Source: an uncultured Oscillospiraceae bacterium (lineage in GTDB: Bacteria > Bacillota > Clostridia > Oscillospirales > Oscillospiraceae). Taken from it: a DNA stretch of 64,000 bases. Numbering within the stretch: position 1 is the first letter of the stretch; every line of letters begins with the position of its first letter. Position numbers and translations under genes: made by a program. Below the pieces are notes generated by a model, which searched no databases, had not been told where the DNA came from, and was given only the letters and a program-made list of their open reading frames with translations. This document shows, piece by piece, positions 1 through 9,371 of this stretch. The stretch is from the NCBI GenBank assembly GCA_910577525.1, contig CAJTLI010000013.1, positions 1 through 64,000 of the forward strand, given 5' to 3'.

Positions 1-294
1 GGGGGCGGGAGTGGGCGTGGGCGCGGGGGCGGGGGACGGGGTGATCAGGGCCGCCGACGGGGGCGTGGTGGGCCGGGCGGAGGGCCTTGCCGACGGGGCG
101 GCGGAGGGCTCGGTGATGGCGGCGGAGCCGGACACCGGCTGGTCCAGCGCGTCGTCCAGCCCGCTGCGCACCCCCTGCACCAGATACCAGCCGGACAGCG
201 CGATGGCGGCCACGCAGATGAGTACCACAAGATAGAAACCCTTTCCTGAAATGAAATCGCTCAGCTTTTCGATCCATGTTCTTTTGTTGTTCAT
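1..294 (-). CDS. N-terminal part of a membrane-anchored Pro-rich extracytoplasmic protein (partial)
   Basis: The gene begins at ATG 294 and runs off the left edge in an open frame of 98 codons. A strong ribosome binding site (GGAGGTG) lies just upstream. The visible protein has a short basic N-terminus (MNNKRTWIEKL), one hydrophobic anchor at about residues 20-40 (FYLVVLICVAAIALSGWYLV), then a Ser/Ala/Pro/Thr-rich linker ending in alternating Pro residues. This is the layout of Firmicute membrane-anchored cell-wall enzymes such as SpoIIQ/M23 endopeptidases. The catalytic domain is outside the window, so the family is only a guess. The divergent neighbour is recG. Confidence 0.6.
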   Translation of the reverse strand, partial: MNNKRTWIEKLSDFISGKGFYLVVLICVAAIALSGWYLVQGVRSGLDDALDQPVSGSAAITEPSAAPSARPSARPTTPPSAALITPSPAPAPTPTPAP

Positions 295-370
295 AATGAC
301 ACCTCCGCCCATATTGTGGACGGGGGCGGGGAAGTTTATACCAGGTTTCCCGGGAAAAATCCCCAGGGGA

Positions 371-400
371 TTGTTTTTGACAAGCTGGATGTGGTATAGT
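371..400 (+). promoter_or_regulatory. Probable recG promoter
   Basis: TTGTTT (371-376) and TATAGT (395-400) are separated by 18 bp and end about 30 bp before the recG start. The nearby TTGACA at 377-382 is only 12 bp from the -10 and is not usable with it. Confidence 0.45.
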
Positions 401-431
401 TGGTCAAGAAACGGAGCGAGGAGGGAACACA

Positions 432-2576
<2,145 letters not shown>

Positions 2577-2595
2577 GCGCACGTCCGCAAGATAA

Positions 2596-2627
2596 GGGAG
2601 GGGCGCCGTGGACACGGCGCCCCTCCC
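2596..2627. terminator. Bidirectional terminator-like hairpin
   Basis: A perfect 15-bp inverted repeat (GGGAGGGGCGCCGTG and its complement) with a 2-nt centre lies between the convergent recG and the 74-residue gene. It is followed by TTT on the plus strand. Confidence 0.75.
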
Positions 2628-2638
2628 TTTAGGTAGAG

Positions 2639-2863
2639 TTACTTTTTGAACAGGCCGCCCAGGCCCTTGGCGATGCCGCCGATGTTGTCCGCGGTGAGCT
2701 TGGCCTTTACCCCGGCCACCACGGCGTCGATCTGGTCGTTGGGCAGGTCGATGCCGGTGAGCTTCTCCAGCGCGCCGGTGGGGTCGCTGAGAAACTGCTT
2801 TTGCAGCTCGCTGTCGTTTTTCAGCTTGTCCACAATGCCCTCGATGGTCTTTTTGATGTCCAT
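2639..2863 (-). CDS. Small helical protein of unknown function (74 aa)
   Basis: ATG 2863 is preceded by AGGAGGG at good spacing. The protein (MDIKKTIEGIVDKLKNDSEL...) is amphipathic and Lys/Asp-rich, and ends in a Gly-rich GIAKGLGGLFKK tail. No catalytic motif, signal peptide or membrane segment is visible. Similar short proteins occur singly in Oscillospiraceae, but I do not recognise a named family. It is monocistronic and convergent with recG. Confidence 0.7.
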   Translation of the reverse strand: MDIKKTIEGIVDKLKNDSELQKQFLSDPTGALEKLTGIDLPNDQIDAVVAGVKAKLTADNIGGIAKGLGGLFKK

Positions 2864-3042
2864 GGAAATCCCTCCTGCCGGTAATACCGCCTTATTTTAC
2901 TAAAAATCCGCCCTGTTGTCAATTCCTCCCGGAGGCGGTGGCCGCGAGGGGCTCCCGCCCGCCCCGCGAAATCCCCCTTGCCCTCCCTGGCGGAATGTGC
3001 TAAAATCTGGGGAGTGAACGTTTACAGAATCGAGAGGGGGGC

Positions 3043-3066
3043 GGGGCCGCGCCGGGACGCGGCCCC
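3043..3066 (+). promoter_or_regulatory. Hairpin in the leader of the DUF1846 gene
   Basis: GGGGCCGCG and CGCGGCCCC form a 9-bp stem 8 bp before ATG 3075. The only purine-rich ribosome-binding-like run (GAGAGGGGGG) is upstream of the hairpin, at 3032-3041. The start therefore lacks a normally spaced ribosome binding site unless the stem brings the run closer. Confidence 0.4.
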
Positions 3067-3074
3067 CAAATCGT

Positions 3075-4559
3075 ATGTACAGGATTGGATTTGACAACCA
3101 GAGGTACGTGGAGACCCAGTCCGCCCGCATCCGGGAGCGCATCGCCCAGTTCGGGGGCAAGCTGTACCTGGAATTCGGCGGCAAGCTCTTTGACGACTAC
3201 CACGCCGCCCGGGTGCTGCCTGGCTTCGCCCCGGACAGCAAGATCCGGATGCTGCTGGAGCTGCGGGACAGCGTGGAGGTGGTCATGGCCATCAACGCCG
3301 CCGACATCGAGCAGAACAAGGTCCGGGGGGATCTGGGCATTACCTACGGCGAGGACGTGCTGCGCCTCATCGACACCTTCCGGGGAGAGGGGCTGTACGT
3401 GGGCGGCGTGGCCGTCACCCAGTACGCCGGCCAGGGGGCGGCGGACGCCTTCAAGCGCCGGCTGGAGGACCTGGGGGTGAGGGTGTACCTGCACTATCCC
3501 ATTCCCGGCTACCCCCACGACGTGGCCCGCATCATGTCGGCGGAGGGGTTTGGAAGAAACGACTACATCGAGACGGAAAAGCCCCTGGTGGTAGTCACCG
3601 CCCCCGGCCCCGGCTCGGGAAAGATGGCCACCTGCCTGTCCCAGCTCTATCACCACCACGCCCGGGGCGTCCGGGCGGGCTACGCCAAGTTCGAGACCTT
3701 TCCCACCTGGGACCTGCCCCTGAAGCACCCGGTGAACCTGGCCTATGAGGCGGCCACCGCCAACCTGAACGACGTGAACATGATCGACCCCTTCCACCTC
3801 CAGGCCTACGGGGAGACCACGGTGAACTACAACCGGGACGTGGAGGTGTTCCCCGTCCTCCAGGCCATGTTCGAGGAGATCATGGGGGAGAGCCCCTATA
3901 AGTCCCCCACCGACATGGGGGTGAACATGGTGGGCAGCTGCATTGTAGACGACTCCGCCGTATGTGACGCCGCCAGGCAGGAGATCATCCGGCGGTACTA
4001 CGCCGCCCTGTGCGACCGCCGCCGGGGCCAGGGCAGCGACGAGATCGTGTACAAGCTGGAGCTGCTGATGAAGCAGGCCCAGGCGGGGCGGGCGCTGCGG
4101 CCCGTCATTGCCGCCGCCGAGGACAGGGCGGAGGAGACGGGAGAGCCCGCCGCCGCCATCCAGCTCCCGGACGGGCAGCTGGCCGTGGGCAAGACCTCGG
4201 GGCTCATGGGGGCAGCGGCCTCCGCCCTGCTCAACGCGCTGAAGGCGCTGGCCGGCATCCACCGCAAGACCCACCTCATCTCCCGGGAGGCCATCGAGCC
4301 CATCCAGGCACTGAAAATCGGCCACCTGGGAAGCCGGAACCCCCGCCTCCACAGCGACGAGGTGCTCATCGCCCTGGCCATCTCCACCGCCACCGTGCCG
4401 CTGGCGGCCCAGGCCCTGGACAGCCTGGACAGGCTGCGGGACTGCGAGGCCCACTCCTCCGTCATCCTCACTGCCGCCGACGCCTCCACCTACGCCAAGC
4501 TGGGGCTGCGGCTCACCTGCACCCCCCAGTATCAGGGGAGCCAGCTCTATCACAGGTGA
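3075..4559 (+). CDS. DUF1846 (UPF0371) family protein
   Basis: The 494-residue product matches the DUF1846 family over its full length. It begins MYRIGFDNQRYVETQ and contains GGKLYLEFGGKLFDDYHAARVLPGF, PGPGSGKMATCLSQLYHHH near residue 180 (a P-loop-like GPGSGK) and FETFPTWDLPLKHPVNLAYEAAT. Structures exist for the family, but its biochemical function is not established. The start is fixed by similarity to the family N-terminus, because the usual ribosome binding site is missing. It is probably monocistronic and ends at a strong terminator. Confidence 0.9.
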   Translation: MYRIGFDNQRYVETQSARIRERIAQFGGKLYLEFGGKLFDDYHAARVLPGFAPDSKIRMLLELRDSVEVVMAINAADIEQNKVRGDLGITYGEDVLRLIDTFRGEGLYVGGVAVTQYAGQGAADAFKRRLEDLGVRVYLHYPIPGYPHDVARIMSAEGFGRNDYIETEKPLVVVTAPGPGSGKMATCLSQLYHHHARGVRAGYAKFETFPTWDLPLKHPVNLAYEAATANLNDVNMIDPFHLQAYGETTVNYNRDVEVFPVLQAMFEEIMGESPYKSPTDMGVNMVGSCIVDDSAVCDAARQEIIRRYYAALCDRRRGQGSDEIVYKLELLMKQAQAGRALRPVIAAAEDRAEETGEPAAAIQLPDGQLAVGKTSGLMGAAASALLNALKALAGIHRKTHLISREAIEPIQALKIGHLGSRNPRLHSDEVLIALAISTATVPLAAQALDSLDRLRDCEAHSSVILTAADASTYAKLGLRLTCTPQYQGSQLYHR

Positions 4560-4582
4560 AGCGGACCCGCGCCCGGGAACAA

Positions 4583-4608
4583 GAAAGCCGCCCATCTGGG
4601 CGGCTTTC
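4583..4608. terminator. Bidirectional terminator
   Basis: GAAAGCCGCCC ATCT GGGCGGCTTTC is a perfect 11-bp stem with a 4-nt loop between convergent genes. It has T-runs on both strands. Confidence 0.85.
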
Positions 4609-4614
4609 GCGCGT

Positions 4615-5706
4615 TCAGGACTCGATTCCCCGGGAGACCAGGTATTTTTTCACCATCAGGGCCACCTTGAAGGTGATGGCATCGTCAAACTCCCGCAGGT
4701 CCAGCCCGGTGAGCTTTTTGATCTTCTCCAGCCGGTATACCAGGGTGTTGCGGTGGACAAACAGCTTTCGGGCGGTCTCGGACACGTTCAGGTTGTTCTC
4801 AAAAAACTTGTTGATGGTGAACAGGGTCTCCTGATCCAGCGCGTCGATGGGGTTTTTCTTGAATACCTCGCGCAGGAACATCTCGCAAAGGGTGGTGGGC
4901 AGCTGGTAGATGAGCCGGCCGATGCCCAGGTTCTCATAGTTGATGATGGACCGCTCCGTCTCGAACACCCGGCCCACGTCGATGGCCACCTGGGCCTCCT
5001 TGTAGGTCCGGGCCAGGTCCCGGATGTGGCCCACGATGGTGCCGATGCCCACCACCGTCTTGACGCCCAGGTCCCGGGTGAGGGCCTCCTGAACGGTCTG
5101 GGCGATTTTGTACAGGTCCCGGGTGTCGGCGGTGTCCGGCAGGTGCTTCACCAGGGCCACGTCCGTCTCGCTGACGGACAGCACAAAGTCGGTCTGCTTG
5201 TCGGGGTACAGCCCGGAGATCACATCCACCACGGGCACGTCGGGGGCGCCCAGCTGGCGGACCAGAATCACCGCCCGGGGGGCCTCGGAGACAAAGTGGA
5301 GCTCCTTGGCCCGGACGTAGATGTCCCCCAGCAGGATGTTGTCGCACAGGATATTCTTGACAAAGGCGGCCTTGTCGTTTTTCTCCTCGTAGTAGGTTTT
5401 GGCCCCGTTGAGGGCGATGACCGCCATGGAGCAGATGAGGGAGGCCCGCTCGTCCTCGCCCTTGACAAAGGCGGCGTAGTCGAACTGGCCGCTCCAGCCG
5501 GGCAGCGCCTTGAAGGTGAAGCCGCCGCTGATCACCTGGGCGTCCTGCTCCGCGGCCAGCAGGGACGCGGCGTTGGCCCATTTTTCGCCGATGCAGGCCA
5601 GCTCGTTGCAGGCCACCACGGTGCCCTGCTCGTCGATGACTCCGACAGCCCGGTCGGAACAGTCCTTCATCTGAAGAACGACGCTTTGGAAAATCCTGCT
5701 GGACAT
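4615..5706 (-). CDS. PucR/CdaR-type transcriptional regulator
   Basis: The 363-residue protein ends in the helix-turn-helix typical of PucR/CdaR regulators (NVSETARKLFVHRNTLVYRL, near residues 305-325, followed by EKIKKLTGLDLREFDDAITFKVAL). The middle (about residues 140-270, with ARTYKEAQVAIDVG) resembles the degenerate GGDEF-like region of CdaR proteins. No ligand-binding domain is recognised at the N-terminus. ATG 5706 follows AGAAAGGAGAAAGCGCA. Its promoter carries a perfect palindrome just downstream, suggesting autoregulation. The target genes are not evident from the neighbourhood. Confidence 0.85.
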   Translation of the reverse strand: MSSRIFQSVVLQMKDCSDRAVGVIDEQGTVVACNELACIGEKWANAASLLAAEQDAQVISGGFTFKALPGWSGQFDYAAFVKGEDERASLICSMAVIALNGAKTYYEEKNDKAAFVKNILCDNILLGDIYVRAKELHFVSEAPRAVILVRQLGAPDVPVVDVISGLYPDKQTDFVLSVSETDVALVKHLPDTADTRDLYKIAQTVQEALTRDLGVKTVVGIGTIVGHIRDLARTYKEAQVAIDVGRVFETERSIINYENLGIGRLIYQLPTTLCEMFLREVFKKNPIDALDQETLFTINKFFENNLNVSETARKLFVHRNTLVYRLEKIKKLTGLDLREFDDAITFKVALMVKKYLVSRGIES

Positions 5707-5755
5707 TGCGCTTTCTCCTTTCTATGCGGCCGACAGCCGAACACTCCGCCACTCC

Positions 5756-5769
5756 TATCAAATTTGATA
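5756..5769. promoter_or_regulatory. Palindromic operator candidate (TATCAAATTTGATA)
   Basis: A perfect 14-bp palindrome lies 14 bp downstream of the -10 of the PucR-type gene, where a bound dimer would block early transcription. Autoregulation by the encoded factor is an inference. Confidence 0.5.
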
Positions 5770-5783
5770 CGCTGATAAGTGGT

Positions 5784-5812
5784 ATTATAACGGTTCTCCT
5801 TGCCAATTTCAA
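5784..5812 (-). promoter_or_regulatory. Promoter of the PucR-type regulator
   Basis: On the minus strand TTGAAA (5812-5807) and TATAAT (5789-5784) are separated by 17 bp, close to the sigma-A consensus. Confidence 0.75.
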
Positions 5813-5856
5813 TAGTTTTGGAAAAAATTTTTGTTGAAACTGCCAAAAAATTCGTA

Positions 5857-6558
5857 TCAATGACGGAAAATGGCCTCCAATTCCAAGCCGGTTAGTGCTC
5901 TCCAACCACCTTTTGGAAGGCGCTCGTCCAGCTCCAGCGGGCCGAACCTGATCCGCTTCAAATACGTCACCGGTTTGCCCAGGGCCGCCATCATCCGCTT
6001 GATCTGGTGGTATTTTCCCTCGCGGAGGGTGATATAGGCGCTGCTGCCGGATATGGGCTCCAGGACCGCGGGGAGACACTGGTATCCGCCGGCCAGGACG
6101 ATTCCCTGCCGCGCTGCCTCCGCGTCCCCCTGGTCCAGGACGCCGTCCACCTCCAGATAGTACACCTTGTCCACGTGGTTTTTGGGGGCCAGCAGGCGGT
6201 GGGCCAGGGGCCCGTCGTTGGTGAGCAGCAGCAGGCCCTCGGTGTCCTTGTCCAGCCGCCCGGCGGGAAACAGGCCGATGTTCTGGTACTCGCCGCCCAG
6301 CAGGTCCAGCACGGTGCGCTCCCCGGGCTCGCCGGTGGAGGACACCACGCCCGCGGGCTTGTGGAGCATGAGGTAAACCGGCCGGTCCGGGCCCACGGCC
6401 GCGCCGTCCACGGCCACAGGGGCGTCCTCGGCCACCTTGGCCTCCGGGCTGCGGCAGGGCAGGCCGTCCACCTGCACCCGGCCCGCCCGGATCAGGTCCC
6501 GGGCCTCCCGGCGGCTCCATTTTCCCGTGGCCGCCAGCCGTTTGTCCAGCCGCTCCAA
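5857..6558 (-). CDS. RsuA/RluB/RluE-family pseudouridine synthase
   Basis: The enzyme isomerises a specific uridine of rRNA. With start TTG 6558 (ribosome binding site GAGGTG 6 bp upstream) it is 233 residues, the usual family length. It has an N-terminal S4 RNA-binding domain (ERLDKRLAATGKWSRREARDL) and the catalytic motif GRLDKDTEGLLLLTND with the nucleophilic Asp near residue 103. The C-terminal REGKYHQIKRMM motif is also present. An ATG at 6600 in frame would add 14 residues but has no good ribosome binding site. RsuA versus RluB specificity cannot be decided from the sequence. Confidence 0.88.
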   Translation of the reverse strand: MERLDKRLAATGKWSRREARDLIRAGRVQVDGLPCRSPEAKVAEDAPVAVDGAAVGPDRPVYLMLHKPAGVVSSTGEPGERTVLDLLGGEYQNIGLFPAGRLDKDTEGLLLLTNDGPLAHRLLAPKNHVDKVYYLEVDGVLDQGDAEAARQGIVLAGGYQCLPAVLEPISGSSAYITLREGKYHQIKRMMAALGKPVTYLKRIRFGPLELDERLPKGGWRALTGLELEAIFRH

Positions 6559-6694
6559 CGCACTCACCTCGCTTTTCACAATGTACCGCCGCCATATCAT
6601 ATTGCGGGGAAACGCCACATATTCTTTCCTGACACCGAAGGAATGCCCCGGCCCGCCGGGTAAGCTTTTCAATCCCATGGAAGGTTGTGGTATC

Positions 6695-7189
6695 ATGTTC
6701 ATCATCACGGCGCGCTTACCAAAGAAACGGGTGCTGGCCGGGGGAGCCGCCGCCCTGTGCTGCTGTATTTTGGCGGTTCTGGCCCTGACCTCCGGCCTGG
6801 GGAGGGGGGCGGTGGCCGTCTCGGCGGAGGTAAAAAACATCAAAAGCAACGACGACCGGCTGGCCTATCTTAACGGCCTTGGCTGGCAGGTCTCCCCCCA
6901 GCCCATCGCCACCGAGGAGCTGCTCATCCCGGAGGAGTTTGACGACAGCTACGAGGGCTATCTGAAGCTCCAGACGGACCAGGGCTTTGACCTGACCCAA
7001 TACCGGGGCAAGCGGGTGAAGCGGTACACCTATCAGCTCACCAACTATCCGACCCAGGCGGAGCCGGTGCAGATCGCCCTGCTCATCTACAAGAACAAGG
7101 TGGTGGGCGGACAGATTCAGTCCTCCTCCGGGAGCTTTCTCCGCGGCCTGTCGTCGGCGCAAAGTCCGCTTCCCTCCGCTTCCGCCTGA
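6695..7189 (+). CDS. DUF4830-type membrane-anchored protein
   Basis: The 164-residue protein starts with a basic segment and a hydrophobic anchor (GGAAALCCCILAVLALTSGL, about residues 15-34). A small extracytoplasmic domain follows, ending RVKRYTYQLTNYPT...QIALLIYKNKVVGGQI, which matches DUF4830. The domain is complete at about residue 154 (SSSGSFLRGLS). The last residues (SAQSPLPSASA) are encoded by the start of a GC-rich repeat that overlaps the stop codon, so this tail looks acquired. The ribosome binding site is weak, and an ATG at 6677 would add six residues. Confidence 0.75.
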   Translation: MFIITARLPKKRVLAGGAAALCCCILAVLALTSGLGRGAVAVSAEVKNIKSNDDRLAYLNGLGWQVSPQPIATEELLIPEEFDDSYEGYLKLQTDQGFDLTQYRGKRVKRYTYQLTNYPTQAEPVQIALLIYKNKVVGGQIQSSSGSFLRGLSSAQSPLPSASA

Positions 7190-7301
7190 GGGCGAAAGCT
7201 TTGGGCGCTCCCTTGCGCCGCCTCTCCCCGTTGGACCCACTTCGCTGGGCTCCAACGGGGGCCCCCCCGGCGGCAGGGCGCAAAGTCCGCTTCCCGCCGC
7301 T
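7156..7301. repeat. GC-rich 3'-end repeat unit at the DUF4830 gene
   Basis: An imperfect 25-bp direct repeat (GGCGCAAAGTCCGCTTCCC..CCGCT) occurs at 7156-7180 and 7277-7301, bracketing about 96 bp. The interior has a strong hairpin near 7228-7258 (CCGTTGGA and TCCAACGG arms). The left copy overlaps the gene's last codons and stop. On the opposite strand it contains CGGAGGGAAGC, shared with the pncB-adjacent unit at 61.7 kb, so it is probably the same family in inverted orientation. Confidence 0.65.
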
Positions 7302-7379
7302 CAAAGAAAACAACGCCGCGGGGAAAAAGCAAGGGAGGCGCGGGTCGCGTCTCCCTTGCCGCTATTCAGACTCCGGCCG

Positions 7380-8120
7380 TCACGCGCCGGGGGCGGCGAG
7401 CCGGCTCAGCGCGCTCTCGTCGCCCACCAGGATGACATCGGGGTGGAGCTGAAGGATGGAGGCGGGCACCTCCGGGGTGATGGGGCCGGTAAAGGCGCTG
7501 TACACGGCGCCGGCCTTGTCCGCGCCGCTGGCCACCACCAGAATCTTCCGGGCCCGCATGATGGTGCCGATGCCCATGGTGAGGGCCTGACGGGGCACGT
7601 CGCCGGCGCTGGCAAAGAACCGGGCGTTGGCCTCAATGGTGCTCTCGGTCAGGTCCACCAGATGGGTGATCCGGGGAAAGTGATCGCAGGGCTCGTTGAA
7701 GCCGATGTGGCCGTTGCGGCCCAGGCCCAGCAGCTGGAGGTCGGCGGGGCCCAGCTCAGCCGCCTTTTTCTCGTACCGCAGGCACTCCTCCGCCGGGTCG
7801 GCGGCCAGGCCGTCGGGCACGTTGGTGTTCTCGGGTTTGATGTCCACGTGGTCAAACAGGTTATGCTGCATGAAATACCGGTAACTCTGGTCGTGGTCGG
7901 GGGCCAAGCCGTAGTATTCGTCCAGATTCACCGAGCGCACCCCGGCAAAGCTCAGGTCCCCCTGCTTATGCCACTGGATCAGCTGCCGGTAAGCCCCCAC
8001 GGGGGAGGAGCCGGTGGCCAGGCCCAGCACGCAGTCCGGCTTGGACAGGATCTGGGCGGCGATGATGGAGGCCGCCCGGCGGCTCATGGCGTCGTAGTCT
8101 TTTTCCCGATAAATACGCAT
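7380..8120 (-). CDS. nagB: Glucosamine-6-phosphate deaminase
   Basis: NagB converts glucosamine-6-phosphate to fructose-6-phosphate and ammonia, feeding amino sugars into glycolysis. The 246-residue protein begins MRIYREKDYDAMSRRAA and has LATGSSPVGAY near residue 35, VNLDEYYG near 65, and the active-site GLGRNGHIGFNEP near 132, all standard for the family. The upstream neighbour encodes an RpiR-type regulator with a sugar-phosphate-binding SIS domain, consistent with control by an amino-sugar phosphate. Confidence 0.95.
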   Translation of the reverse strand: MRIYREKDYDAMSRRAASIIAAQILSKPDCVLGLATGSSPVGAYRQLIQWHKQGDLSFAGVRSVNLDEYYGLAPDHDQSYRYFMQHNLFDHVDIKPENTNVPDGLAADPAEECLRYEKKAAELGPADLQLLGLGRNGHIGFNEPCDHFPRITHLVDLTESTIEANARFFASAGDVPRQALTMGIGTIMRARKILVVASGADKAGAVYSAFTGPITPEVPASILQLHPDVILVGDESALSRLAAPGA

Positions 8121-8217
8121 ATCCGTTACACCTCTGACAAATTTTTAATGTCCGGCCCGCGGCGGCCGGCGAGAGCCTGGAATGGAACAGGTATGTACAG
8201 CCGGGGTATCATCTTGA

Positions 8218-8246
8218 ATTGTATGATTGAATCCGCGGTTTGTCAA
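8218..8246 (-). promoter_or_regulatory. nagB promoter
   Basis: On the minus strand TTGACA (8246-8241), a 17-bp spacer and TACAAT (8223-8218) form a near-consensus promoter about 100 bp before nagB. A roughly 100-nt leader follows, with no obvious riboswitch. Confidence 0.75.
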
Positions 8247-8289
8247 TACGGCGAGGGAAAGTTTTAGAAATATCTTCCATAGGCCGCGC

Positions 8290-9144
8290 TCACAGGTGCT
8301 TGCCGGCCAGGGCTTCGGCCACTTGCCTGCGCCGCTCTTGGCAGCCCTCCATATCCCGGCGGCACATCTCGTTGAACAGTACGTCGGTGAGATAGAGCTG
8401 GCCGATGCGGGCGGCGACGGAGCCCATCTGAAGGGGGGCCTCCTTGGCGCTGCACTCCAGCACGATGTCCGACAGGGCCGCGCCGGGGGATTTGGGGAAG
8501 CGGGTGATGAGCACGATGCCGGCGCCCCGCTCCTTGGCCAGCTTCATCAGGTCCAGCATGTCCCGGGTGGAGCCGGAATAGGAGAAATAGATAATGGCGT
8601 CTTTGGGGGTGAGCATGGCCGCGCGGATGGCCTGGTGGTGGGAATCGTCCACGGCGTAGAAGTTGGGAAAGGCGGTGGAGAACAGGTGGGCGGCCTCCCG
8701 GGCCAGGATCATGGAGCCGCCCAGCCCCATGCACAGCACCCGGTCCGCCGCCAGCAGCAGGTCCGCCGCCGCCGTGACACAGGCCGGGTCCAGGGTGGTC
8801 AGGGTCTGAGTGATGGCGTCCACGTCCGCGGCGTAGAGCTGCCGGCACATTTCGGCCACGCTGTCCTCTGGGGCGGCCTCGTCGTAGGGGGGATTGGCGG
8901 GGGGGTCCACGGCGGTGGAGCCGGCCACCGCCAGCTTGAAGGCGCTGTACCCTCTGTAGCCCAGCCGCCGGCAGAACCGGGATACGGTGGCCTCCGCCAC
9001 CTCCGCCGCCTCCGCCAGCTCGGAGATAGACATGAACTGGCACTCCTGCCGCTGTAGCATGATATGGTCGGCAATTTTCCGCTCTGCCCCGGTCAGCTGA
9101 TAATACTCGCGATTGATCTTGGTGAATACGTTTGCACTGCTCAT
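8290..9144 (-). CDS. MurR/RpiR-family transcriptional regulator
   Basis: The 284-residue protein has the RpiR-type N-terminal helix-turn-helix (AERKIADHIM...SISELAEAAEVAEATVSRFC, residues 20-60) and a C-terminal SIS sugar-isomerase domain (about 115-250, with GLGGSMILAREAAHLF and YFSYSGSTRDMLDLM). Such regulators sense phosphosugars. It lies directly upstream of nagB on the same strand, with an independent nagB promoter between them. GGAGAGGAG precedes ATG 9144. Confidence 0.9.
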   Translation of the reverse strand: MSSANVFTKINREYYQLTGAERKIADHIMLQRQECQFMSISELAEAAEVAEATVSRFCRRLGYRGYSAFKLAVAGSTAVDPPANPPYDEAAPEDSVAEMCRQLYAADVDAITQTLTTLDPACVTAAADLLLAADRVLCMGLGGSMILAREAAHLFSTAFPNFYAVDDSHHQAIRAAMLTPKDAIIYFSYSGSTRDMLDLMKLAKERGAGIVLITRFPKSPGAALSDIVLECSAKEAPLQMGSVAARIGQLYLTDVLFNEMCRRDMEGCQERRRQVAEALAGKHL

Positions 9145-9371
9145 GGCGTCTCCTCTCCGCCCGTCCGCAGATTGTCCCGGCGGACTGCTCGGACGGACTC
9201 GTTCATGACACCATTATCATACCCTGCCGCTGGGGATTCCGTCAAGAGAAAATAAAAAATTTTTTCCGGCAAATGCCCCGGAAAAACTGGTAAAAATATA
9301 CGTTTTACATAATATTCCATGGATTTGGCCAAAACACGCCGGCAGGGGAGGCCGGTGGAAGGCCTCCCCTG

